Assembly: GCA_025963615.1 (NCBI GenBank)
Contig: JAOQAL010000784.1
Location: 1-8,247, forward strand
Length of the DNA stretch: 8,247 nucleotides
Reading direction: 5' to 3'
Source of the DNA: Chitinophagaceae bacterium
Lineage (GTDB): Bacteria; Bacteroidota; Bacteroidia; Chitinophagales; Chitinophagaceae
The position numbers and the translations under genes were made by a program. Below the pieces are notes generated by a model, which saw only the letters and a program-made list of their open reading frames with translations, had not been told where the DNA came from and searched no databases. Below are positions 1 to 5,106 of this stretch, one piece after another (positions within the stretch are counted from its first letter, which is position 1; each line of letters opens with the position of its first letter).

Positions 1-245
1 ACGCCATGAAATCCAAATTCATTTCCTGTTGCATCGGCATGAAAATAACGGTAAGCCCCACCACTTCGCGGTTCAAATTTCTCGATCCTCATGGTGAGCT
101 CCCGTGGACCTAGCCACTTCACAATGAGTTTCGGATCAGTGAATGCTTTAAAAACAAGATCGCGGGGCGCCTCAAATTCTCTCGTAATGAGTACTTCCTG
201 TTTGCCGGGTTCTGCTGTAATTTTTGTTTGATTCTTAGTTGCCAT
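1..245 (-). CDS. AHSA1/SRPBCC-domain protein, 3' end outside window
   Basis: The first 81 residues are visible, starting from an ATG at 245-243. They read [19 protein letters not shown], then [19 protein letters not shown] at about residues 20-38, KLIVKWLGP at about 39-47, and a Gly-Gly-Ala-Tyr-Arg segment at about 63-67. This is the N-terminal half of the AHSA1 (activator of Hsp90 ATPase homologue 1-like) branch of the SRPBCC fold, where a hydrophobic cavity binds a small ligand. Bacterial members usually have no assigned reaction. The family is normally about 140-160 residues, so roughly half is missing. The protein has no signal peptide and should be cytosolic. It lies 78 bp downstream of an ArsR-type regulator on the same strand, a very common pairing, so the two are probably co-transcribed. 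The family assignment is firm; the cellular role is unknown. Confidence 0.9.
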   Translation of the reverse strand, partial: MATKNQTKITAEPGKQEVLITREFEAPRDLVFKAFTDPKLIVKWLGPRELTMRIEKFEPRSGGAYRYFHADATGNEFGFHG

Positions 246-298
246 TTTTTATCTTTTTAATTGTGATGATTATCTGTTTAGCACAGGGATAAATTATG

Positions 299-323
299 AA
301 CCGGCAATTATATCTTGCCGGTT
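299..323. terminator. 9-bp stem-loop between the ArsR and AHSA1 genes
   Basis: AACCGGCAA (299-307) pairs perfectly with TTGCCGGTT (315-323) around a 7-nt loop. The structure begins one base after the ArsR stop codon. On the minus strand, where the operon runs, it is followed by CATAATTT rather than a U-run, so it is a poor intrinsic terminator in that direction. It could instead set the relative level of the downstream AHSA1 gene or protect the upstream message end. On the plus strand the tail is T-rich. The stem is seen directly; the role is inferred. Confidence 0.4.
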
Positions 324-662
324 TCATTTCTTCCTTCCCGGTTTTTTTTGTTTTGCTTTTAATTCCTCCACTATCGAATCAAGGGAATCAAATCTTTCTT
401 CCCAGATTTTCCTGTATTGTTCCACCCAAACGGCTACTTCATTTAATTTTTCCAGTTTCGCATGACAATAGTGTTCCCGGCCCTGTTGTCTAATTATAAT
501 GAGTCCGCATTCATTTAAAATTTTGATATGCTTTGAAACAGCCTGGCGGCTGATGTCAAAACGCTGTGCTACGGAATTCAATGTTAGTGATTCATGAGCA
601 ATAACATTAATTATATTCCTTCTGGTGGGGTCGGCAATAGCCTGAAATACGTCACGTCTCAT
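324..662 (-). CDS. ArsR-family winged-helix transcriptional repressor
   Basis: A 112-aa protein beginning MRRDVFQAIADPTRRNIINVI, the typical opening of ArsR/SmtB regulators. The helix-turn-helix is LTLNSVAQRFDISRQAVSKHIKILNECGL (about residues 26-54), split here as LTLNSVAQRFDIS and RQAVSKHIKILNECGL. The wing is IIIRQQGREHYCH. The C-terminal helix WVEQYRKIWEERFDSL and a lysine-rich tail match the subgroup encoded beside SRPBCC/AHSA1 proteins. The ELCVCDL metal site of the classical metal sensors is absent, so the inducer is unlikely to be a metal bound there. I chose the ATG at 662: the frame stays open to a TTG at 728, but that version would run through the predicted promoter at 698-728. It probably represses its own operon with the AHSA1 gene. 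Confidence 0.9.
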   Translation of the reverse strand: MRRDVFQAIADPTRRNIINVIAHESLTLNSVAQRFDISRQAVSKHIKILNECGLIIIRQQGREHYCHAKLEKLNEVAVWVEQYRKIWEERFDSLDSIVEELKAKQKKPGRKK

Positions 663-681
663 TTTGATCAGGGGTTTATTA

Positions 682-699
682 TGCAACGTTCCGGTTGCA
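682..699. promoter_or_regulatory. Candidate ArsR operator dyad
   Basis: TGCAAC (682-687) and GTTGCA (694-699) form a perfect inverted repeat with a 6-bp spacer. It overlaps the predicted -7 box by two bases and covers the expected transcription start of the ArsR operon. A dimeric winged-helix repressor bound here would block RNA polymerase, so autoregulation is a reasonable inference. The dyad is short and could be chance. Confidence 0.4.
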
Positions 700-728
700 A
701 ATATAAACGCAATCATTCGGTTGCCCAA
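698..728 (-). promoter_or_regulatory. Bacteroidota-type promoter of the ArsR-AHSA1 operon
   Basis: On the minus strand, TATATTTG (705-698) matches the Bacteroidota -7 consensus TAnnTTTG. A TTG (728-726) lies 20 bp upstream, the expected place for the -33 element. Transcription would start near 690, giving a leader of about 30 nt before the ATG at 662. This supports the shorter ArsR start. Confidence 0.6.
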
Positions 729-751
729 TTTTATTTCATATTTTTTTTCCA

Positions 752-856
752 GCGTTTTACGAAGTGGTTTTTCACTTTTATTTTAGCGGTGCAGATGACT
801 GACGCTTTTAGCCCGAAGGGCTTAAATTTGAATAGCCCCCGGTTTGCAACCGGGGG
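752..856. repeat. REP-like palindromic repeat, copy 1
   Basis: A 105-bp unit matched by 941-1045 with only four differences; the last 82 bp are identical. It contains the short stem AGCCC-GAA-GGGCT (810-822) and the strong 9-bp stem CCCCCGGTT-TGC-AACCGGGGG (836-856). The first part is T-rich, with a weaker stem AAGTG/CACTT near 762-776. Repeats of this form resemble the REP sequences that RAYT (REP-associated tyrosine transposase) enzymes mobilise in Bacteroidota. That link is an inference, because no transposase gene lies in the window. Confidence 0.7.
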
Positions 857-884
857 AGCGGCCGAATCATTTTTTGCACCGTTG

Positions 885-923
885 GTTATTCATATTAAAG
901 CCCGTTGGGCTTATGGAAATAAC
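885..923. repeat. Long imperfect hairpin between the two REP-like copies
   Basis: The core AAGCCC (898-903), loop GTT, GGGCTT (907-912) is extended by CAT/ATG (891-893 with 913-915) and GTTATT/AATAAC (885-890 with 918-923), with small bulges. The triloop stem is a variant of the AGCCC-GAA-GGGCT stem in the flanking copies, so the spacer probably belongs to the same composite element. Confidence 0.5.
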
Positions 924-940
924 TATTACTAATAAACAAC

Positions 941-1045
941 GCGTTTTGCGAAAAGGTTTTTCGCTTTTATTTTAGCGGTGCAGATGACTGACGCTTTTAG
1001 CCCGAAGGGCTTAAATTTGAATAGCCCCCGGTTTGCAACCGGGGG
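941..1045. repeat. REP-like palindromic repeat, copy 2
   Basis: The second copy, in the same orientation as 752-856 with an offset of 189 bp. The four differences fall in the first 23 bp. Here they give a clean hairpin, GCGAAAA (948-954) with TTTTCGC (958-964), that copy 1 lacks. The 9-bp CCCCCGGTT/AACCGGGGG stem is at 1025-1045. It lies about 190 bp beyond the 3' end of the FAD oxidoreductase gene and could also act as a transcript-end structure for it. Confidence 0.7.
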
Positions 1046-1234
1046 TCATTATTGTTTTCCAGGAAATTTTTAGCATATCATTTGTCCGCAACACCCCAGA
1101 GATGAAATGATACTCTCGGATGATTGCCCGCTTTGGTAACAAGCTCTTTTTCCAGGAATGGCAGGTACCAAAATGTGCCAGGAAAAGGAGAACCACCGGT
1201 AATTTATTCTGGAAGAGCAGCATAGAAGAAAATT

Positions 1235-3253
1235 TCATTCATGCACGAGCAAAATAGCATCCGCAATAATGATCCCATCCGCATTTTTATTGGTTATTTC
1301 TATATAGCTTTTTGTATTCTTAAACAAATGGTATTCTCCTATATAAACCCATTCGCCCGATGTTTGGCCTTCCACTTTTAATGCCCGCAGGTTAACAGAA
1401 ACCGGATTTAGATTTTTCCCGTCAAATACGTTAATAGCTACCGTGGATGAAGCGCCATCTGCTTCCGGCGTATAACTGTATATTTTATACTTACCTGTTG
1501 TTGGTATAGTGCTCTTAAATTTTACAGACATAAAGTCTTTATCCCGGCTCTCACATTGGAGAGATGAGGAAGCATAACTATGGCTGGCGTTTTCATTCTT
1601 TTTCCATGCTCCCTGTATAGTTATATTTTCTGTTTGTTCGTTGTCGATTAAGATATCCGGCTGGCTCTTATCGGCTAAAGGGTTTAAGCGCAGAATATTT
1701 TGTAACTCCCGGACATTGATACGCTGAACACTGGTATGTGCATCAATAGCCAGGATGGCCGCGGCGGCGGCGGATTGACCCATCACCATAAAAACAGGTT
1801 CCATCCGTATCGAACCATAAGCGATATGGGAAGCAGATAAACATACTGGAACCAGCAGGTTGGTGCATTGCTGTTCTTTTGGAGTCAACGAGCGGTAAGA
1901 TACAGGATACGGAGGAAACCCACCTACCTGTACGTCCCCTTCATTTTTTACCATCTTTATTCCATTTTTATCAATTACGATACGTTGGCAATTGTGTGAG
2001 TCCATGGTATAGGCGGCCATTCCTACACCATCCGTTACCTTTACTTTTCCCTCACAGTTTGCCTGCGTCATCACATAATCTCCCTTCATCCTGCGGGCCT
2101 CCCGTATGTATAGCTGTGGACTCCAGTTATTGTTATCGGTGTATTCATCTTTCGGATAACCCCATTTAAGCATTTCATCCCGAAGATGCTTTGGCATGCG
2201 TTCATCATGACCTATAAAATACAACAGGCCCTTTGTATATTGCTCGTGTAATTTTTGAATTTTTTTTCTTTGTTCATAACCGGCTTCCGGATAATCATAG
2301 TTCATGCCAATCATATCTGTTGAAAAAGGGCCGTTATTATTAATATCCGTTTTATGATTGGGCATATAATCCGGCTTCATGATAAGATCAAATGGCCGTT
2401 GAGGTTCTTTCTCCAAAACGCGCAAAAGTAATTCATAACGGGCAGGGTCATAGTCTTCAGGTTGGGTTATTGGTATTTGATTTGAAAGAGAGTCAGTAAG
2501 GCAAATCCTGAAATTGTAGGTCTGCACTTTTTTATCTCCTGAACCCTGAGGCGCTACTTTTTCGTTGCTGATACCCCATAATAATCCGCTTTCGGGATTC
2601 CCTTTTTCGATATAAGGGTCAATATTATCAGGAAACTGGTGCTTATCCCTTAACTGTACTCCATTGTATAACTCGTGATAAGTATCATTTGACTCCCTGC
2701 CAACAATATATGATACACCAGCTCCCGCGATAAGGTCTCCTTCATAGGTGCAATCCAGGAATATTTTTGCCGTTATATGTTCTTTGGAATTTTTACCAGG
2801 AAGTAAGGGATTTTCAACAATAATTTTCTTTATCGTGCCTTTTTCTTTTATTACCTCTTTTAACCGGAATGAAAAAAGTACATCTATTTTTGCCCGTTGT
2901 ATATATTCTTTAAATAAATTTTCTGCCACCCGGGGCTCAAATATCCATTGCTCAAATTTTCCATAATGTTTTCCTATCCTGCGGTAAAAGTCCAGGGCAA
3001 GGCCCGATATAGCGTATTTATTGCCGATATCTGTATAGCCTAATCCACCTGTAGTTAATCCTCCCAGTCTCGTGCCAGCCTCGATCAGTATCACCGATTT
3101 GCCCATTTTCTTTGCTGTATAGGCTGCCATCACCCCGGCTGACGTTCCACCGTAAACGCAAATGTCAACTGACCGGTTCTTTTGTGAAGTGGCTGATGAA
3201 CTAAGAACAGCCGCTAAATACATCGCTACAAAAGGTTTCAATTGGAAAGGCAT
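1235..3253 (-). CDS. Exported FAD-dependent oxidoreductase with golvesin/xanthan-lyase-like C-terminal domain
   Basis: A 672-aa protein. Residues 1-24 form a signal peptide: a positive/polar start, the hydrophobic stretch FVAMYLAAVL, then SSSATSQ. VDICVYGGTSAGVMAAYTA (29-47) is the FAD-binding Rossmann loop, followed by the acidic strand end SVILIEAG and the GG-rich RLGGLTTGGLGYTD. This is the layout of the FAD_oxidored family (Pfam PF12831). From about residue 535 the protein changes to a beta-rich domain (ILIDNEQTENITIQGAW, GKYKIYSYTP, GEWVYIGEYHLF, ending NKNADGIIIADAILLVHE), matching golvesin/xanthan lyase-like C-terminal domains, which are thought to bind surface glycans. It is probably a periplasmic or surface flavoenzyme linked to carbohydrate use; its substrate is unknown. 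The ATG at 3253 was preferred to an in-frame TTG two codons upstream. No SusC/D genes are nearby, so it appears monocistronic. Confidence 0.9.
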   Translation of the reverse strand: MPFQLKPFVAMYLAAVLSSSATSQKNRSVDICVYGGTSAGVMAAYTAKKMGKSVILIEAGTRLGGLTTGGLGYTDIGNKYAISGLALDFYRRIGKHYGKFEQWIFEPRVAENLFKEYIQRAKIDVLFSFRLKEVIKEKGTIKKIIVENPLLPGKNSKEHITAKIFLDCTYEGDLIAGAGVSYIVGRESNDTYHELYNGVQLRDKHQFPDNIDPYIEKGNPESGLLWGISNEKVAPQGSGDKKVQTYNFRICLTDSLSNQIPITQPEDYDPARYELLLRVLEKEPQRPFDLIMKPDYMPNHKTDINNNGPFSTDMIGMNYDYPEAGYEQRKKIQKLHEQYTKGLLYFIGHDERMPKHLRDEMLKWGYPKDEYTDNNNWSPQLYIREARRMKGDYVMTQANCEGKVKVTDGVGMAAYTMDSHNCQRIVIDKNGIKMVKNEGDVQVGGFPPYPVSYRSLTPKEQQCTNLLVPVCLSASHIAYGSIRMEPVFMVMGQSAAAAAILAIDAHTSVQRINVRELQNILRLNPLADKSQPDILIDNEQTENITIQGAWKKNENASHSYASSSLQCESRDKDFMSVKFKSTIPTTGKYKIYSYTPEADGASSTVAINVFDGKNLNPVSVNLRALKVEGQTSGEWVYIGEYHLFKNTKSYIEITNKNADGIIIADAILLVHE

Positions 3254-3318
3254 AGGCAATTAATTTATTATTTCATACGCTGGTTGTCATAGGCTGTCAT
3301 TTTTCAGGCACCCGATTT

Positions 3319-3326
3319 CAAATTTA
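3319..3326 (-). promoter_or_regulatory. Candidate -7 promoter box of the FAD oxidoreductase gene
   Basis: The minus strand reads TAAATTTG, an exact fit to TAnnTTTG, 66 bp upstream of the ATG at 3253. The nearest TTG upstream is 16 bp away rather than 19-21, so the -33 element is poor. Confidence 0.4.
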
Positions 3327-3428
3327 AACTAATCTCAGGTAGCAATCGGACCGTTACAATATCACTGTGGCCTTACTGTAATAAAAAAATATTTTTTATT
3401 AGTACGGGTATGTTATAGTTTATCTTAT

Positions 3429-3466
3429 AAAGGGGCTGAATTTCGTATTCGAAATTCAGCCCCTTT
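3429..3466. terminator. Perfect 17-bp stem-loop, probable intrinsic terminator
   Basis: Positions 3429-3445 pair without mismatch to 3450-3466 (core AGGGGCTGAATTTCG) around a TATT loop. The plus-strand tail TTTTAATTTTATTT is terminator-like. The minus-strand tail TTTATAAGATAA is weaker. The only nearby gene reading into it is the 101-aa gene, whose stop codon is about 180 nt upstream on the minus strand, so it probably ends that transcript and insulates the FAD oxidoreductase gene. A bidirectional role is possible. Confidence 0.65.
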
Positions 3467-3645
3467 TAATTTTATTTGCAAAAGAATATGACGGTTAACA
3501 GGGTTTGCGAAAAGGGTGCCAATCAGGCTCAGCCTGAGAATTCTGTCTGTATTATCTTTTCAATTGGATAGTTGAGTAGACTTCGATAGTATCAGCTACA
3601 CCCAGGCAATTAACAAATAATTTTCCCGCTTAGTTCTATTCTGGA

Positions 3646-3951
3646 TTACTTATCCTTCCTTTTATTTTTTCTGCCGGCTTTATTTTTTTTATACAGAACA
3701 AAGACCGCTTCTACCAGCCGTTCCACATCATTATAGGTATATAGATTTTCTTTGGCCGGTGTATCGGGTCCTGAAAAAGCATCTTCAAGCCATTCCTTCA
3801 GGCAGGCACGTATAGCGGGCAAATCATAACATTCAAAAAAGGATTTAATGACCGTTTGAGGGTTTTTTATTTCATGTGCAGTAAGGCGTAAGGGGTTGCC
3901 ATGCCATTCGGGATATTCAGTCAGTATCTTTTTGCGGAGGCTTTCTTTCAT
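3646..3951 (-). CDS. Conserved-looking hypothetical protein, 101 aa
   Basis: I cannot assign a family. The protein starts MKESLRKKILTEYPEWHGNP from an ATG at 3951. It contains an acidic/aromatic central part, SFFECYDLPAIRACLKEWLEDAF (about 37-59, split SFFECYDLPAIR and ACLKEWLEDAF), a short Pro/Ser linker, a helix YNDVERLVEAVFVLYKKN, and a very basic tail AGRKNKRKDK. It is soluble, with no signal peptide or membrane segment, and is predicted mostly helical. The basic tail could contact nucleic acid or an acidic partner, but that is only a possibility. The gene is divergent from an XRE-type regulator and shares a 172-bp control region with it, so it may be the regulator's target. Codon use and composition look normal for the window, which supports a real gene. 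Confidence 0.7.
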   Translation of the reverse strand: MKESLRKKILTEYPEWHGNPLRLTAHEIKNPQTVIKSFFECYDLPAIRACLKEWLEDAFSGPDTPAKENLYTYNDVERLVEAVFVLYKKNKAGRKNKRKDK

Positions 3952-4022
3952 AGTGTCTGGTTTTAGGTTGGTTCCCGGCGGGTTTCTTGTTTTTGTTTGG
4001 TCTTTTGTCCGGGTGAAATTTT

Positions 4023-4077
4023 AGGTATATCTTACAGATACGCTTCAAAATTAAAGGTAGCAACTTTATGTATACCT
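4023..4077. promoter_or_regulatory. Inverted repeat AGGTATA / TATACCT in the divergent control region
   Basis: AGGTATA (4023-4029) and its exact complement TATACCT (4071-4077) lie 41 bp apart. One arm is just downstream of the minus-strand -7 box. The other lies between the two back-to-back promoters. This layout suits two operator sites for the neighbouring XRE protein acting on both genes. Seven-base arms at this distance can arise by chance. Confidence 0.3.
4046..4053 (-). promoter_or_regulatory. Candidate -7 box for the 101-aa gene
   Basis: The minus strand reads TAATTTTG, an exact match to TAnnTTTG, 94 bp upstream of the ATG at 3951. A TTTG at 4081-4078 lies 24 bp upstream, slightly too far for a standard -33 element. 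Confidence 0.4.
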
Positions 4078-4093
4078 CAAATAAAACTTGTAA

Positions 4094-4101
4094 TAATTTT
4101 G
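4094..4101 (+). promoter_or_regulatory. Candidate -7 box for the XRE regulator gene
   Basis: TAATTTTG matches TAnnTTTG and is the same octamer as the minus-strand box 40 bp away. Transcription would begin near 4108, giving a leader of only about 16 nt before the ATG at 4124. No good -33 TTTG is seen at the usual distance. Confidence 0.4.
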
Positions 4102-4123
4102 TTTTTATAATATATCCTTGATT

Positions 4124-4582
4124 ATGATTTTCTTTCATGTAAACCTAAAGTATGTTTGTAAGGTATTCGGCTTAACCCAAGAAATACTCGCATTGTACAT
4201 GAAAAAGACCCAGACTACCATTGGTAACTGGCAAAGTGGTAAATCACAACCTTCATTAAAAGAATTATTAATATTATGCAATTATTTTGCTGTCGATTTA
4301 ACAACTTTAGTTGCTATTGACATTGAAAAGGAGAACCTCATTGGCGAGGAAAATATTAAGAATTTTAATGCTAAAGCCAGCCGCAAAATTAACTTGAAGG
4401 ATAAGATAATAAAAGGTTCTGTTCCGGTTAATTACGATTATCGAATTCCTGAAAGCCAGGTAAGTGATGAAGACAGAACAACCAACTGGGTAGTACTAAA
4501 TGAGCTCCGCAATCTAAGTCAGAAAATAGACCAGGTAAAAATTGCTATAGATAAAATAGGAAAAAACAAAGAGGGTAAGTAA
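4124..4582 (+). CDS. XRE-family (Cro/CI-like) helix-turn-helix transcriptional regulator
   Basis: A 152-aa protein. The N-terminal 65 residues form a lambda-repressor-like DNA-binding domain: FGLTQEILALYMKKTQ is the first helix pair, TTIGNWQSGKSQPSLKELL the recognition helix and following turn, then LCNYFAVDLTTLV. The middle (about 70-120) is polar and unassigned. The end, NWVVLNELRNLSQKIDQVKI, followed by AIDKIGKNKEGK, has the heptad spacing of a short coiled coil and probably dimerises. There is no peptidase, ligand-binding or toxin domain. I chose the ATG at 4124 rather than an in-frame TTG two codons earlier. It is the only plus-strand gene in the window and is transcribed away from the 101-aa gene. 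It may control itself and that gene; the sequence gives no further clue to the target. Confidence 0.85.
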   Translation: MIFFHVNLKYVCKVFGLTQEILALYMKKTQTTIGNWQSGKSQPSLKELLILCNYFAVDLTTLVAIDIEKENLIGEENIKNFNAKASRKINLKDKIIKGSVPVNYDYRIPESQVSDEDRTTNWVVLNELRNLSQKIDQVKIAIDKIGKNKEGK

Positions 4583-5106
4583 GCGGTCGCTAATGATAGA
4601 AATTCGGTTTATTTTTTAGAGAAACATATACACAACTTTTTTATCCAGCCAGGACCTTTGTGCCTTTTATTTATCAGCGAAACATTTTTGGTAAATGGCT
4701 GTCGGTTTCCCAGGCTGGTATTCAATGGAAGATTTGTTTTTGCTTCTGATTGCGTCCGTTGATTTTTATTTAAATTATTTTGTCAAACACTATTATTTAT
4801 TTGTCAGCACGCGCTCTTGCATTATTTGATAAATTAAAACAGGTAAGAATTTTTAATGCCAGATCAATTATTTTATTAAGGGGTTTATTTAAAACAAAAT
4901 AGCTTTCTCTGTATTGCTGAAAAAAATTAAATACAGATGTTGGCAGTTGTATTTATCAATGGATATTTTTCAGCGTAATAAAATGATAAGTTTCATAATA
5001 AATAAAGATCCATCAGCCTGGCGGCCAGCCAGGTTGAACCTCGAAAGTCCTGAAGCAGGTAAATTATTTTTTCTTCCATTATATGGCCCAACAGAGATAA
5101 TAATTA
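4583..5106. other. 524-bp gene-free region
   Basis: An AT-rich gap between the 3' ends of the convergent XRE and PIG-L genes. The 44-codon open frame at 4695-4829 and the longer frame starting at TTG 4914 have no recognisable features. A stem CCTGGC/GCCAGG (5017-5033) lies about 75 bp beyond the PIG-L stop codon and is followed on the minus strand by a T-rich stretch (TTTATTTATT), so it may be a weak terminator. Size and composition allow a small RNA, but I see no specific sign of one. Confidence 0.5.
5017..5033 (-). terminator. Possible weak terminator downstream of the PIG-L gene
   Basis: CCTGGC (5017-5022) pairs with GCCAGG (5028-5033) around GGCCA. On the minus strand the stem is followed after about 10 nt by TTTATTTATT rather than a direct U-run. 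Confidence 0.25.

Larger units (their letters stand above)
729..1234. other. 506-bp gene-free region with REP-like repeats
   Basis: This interval lies between the promoter of the ArsR operon and the end of the FAD oxidoreductase gene. Positions 752-1045 are two direct 105-bp repeats and their 84-bp spacer, listed separately. Positions 1046-1234 hold no convincing gene. An open frame of 75 codons starts at 1238 on the minus strand but ends inside the second repeat, and another 41-codon stretch (1203-1078) reads like a protein tail but lacks a start. Confidence 0.6.
3254..3645. other. 392-bp intergenic region
   Basis: It separates the FAD oxidoreductase from the 101-aa unknown gene; both run on the minus strand. 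It holds a candidate promoter at 3319-3326, a strong stem-loop at 3429-3466 and a small stem TCAGGC/GCCTGA (3523-3537). I see no RNA gene and no open frame with protein-like composition. Confidence 0.6.

Noticed and set aside
296..493. Plus-strand open frame of 65 codons
   Set aside because: It is antisense to the ArsR coding region and has no recognisable domain.
594..932. Plus-strand open frame of 112 codons
   Set aside because: It runs antisense through ArsR, its promoter and the first REP-like repeat; the translation is a by-product of repeat sequence.
745..1062. TTTTCCAG at 745-752 and 1055-1062 as a target duplication of the REP-like pair
   Set aside because: The same T-rich octamer recurs at 1148-1155, and no inverted repeats lie at the implied ends.
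1011..1238. Minus-strand 75-codon frame with ATGA overlap to the oxidoreductase stop
   Set aside because: The overlap looks like translational coupling, but the C-terminus is read from the REP-like repeat and all three minus frames are nearly open here. Not supported as a gene; kept only as part of a finding.
1120..1257. Plus-strand 45-codon frame starting MIARFGNKLFFQEW
   Set aside because: Short, without homology I can recognise, and overlapping the end of the oxidoreductase gene.
3917..4138. Minus-strand 73-codon frame
   Set aside because: It covers the divergent promoter region and overlaps the 101-aa gene; its lysine-rich translation reflects A-rich DNA.
4695..4829. 44-codon plus-strand frame with a hydrophobic stretch
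   Set aside because: Short and in AT-rich DNA where hydrophobic frames arise by chance; no start signal or conserved motif.
4645..5033. CCAGCCAGG direct repeat as insertion-site duplication
   Set aside because: No inverted repeats lie inside the two copies and the sequence between shows no element features.
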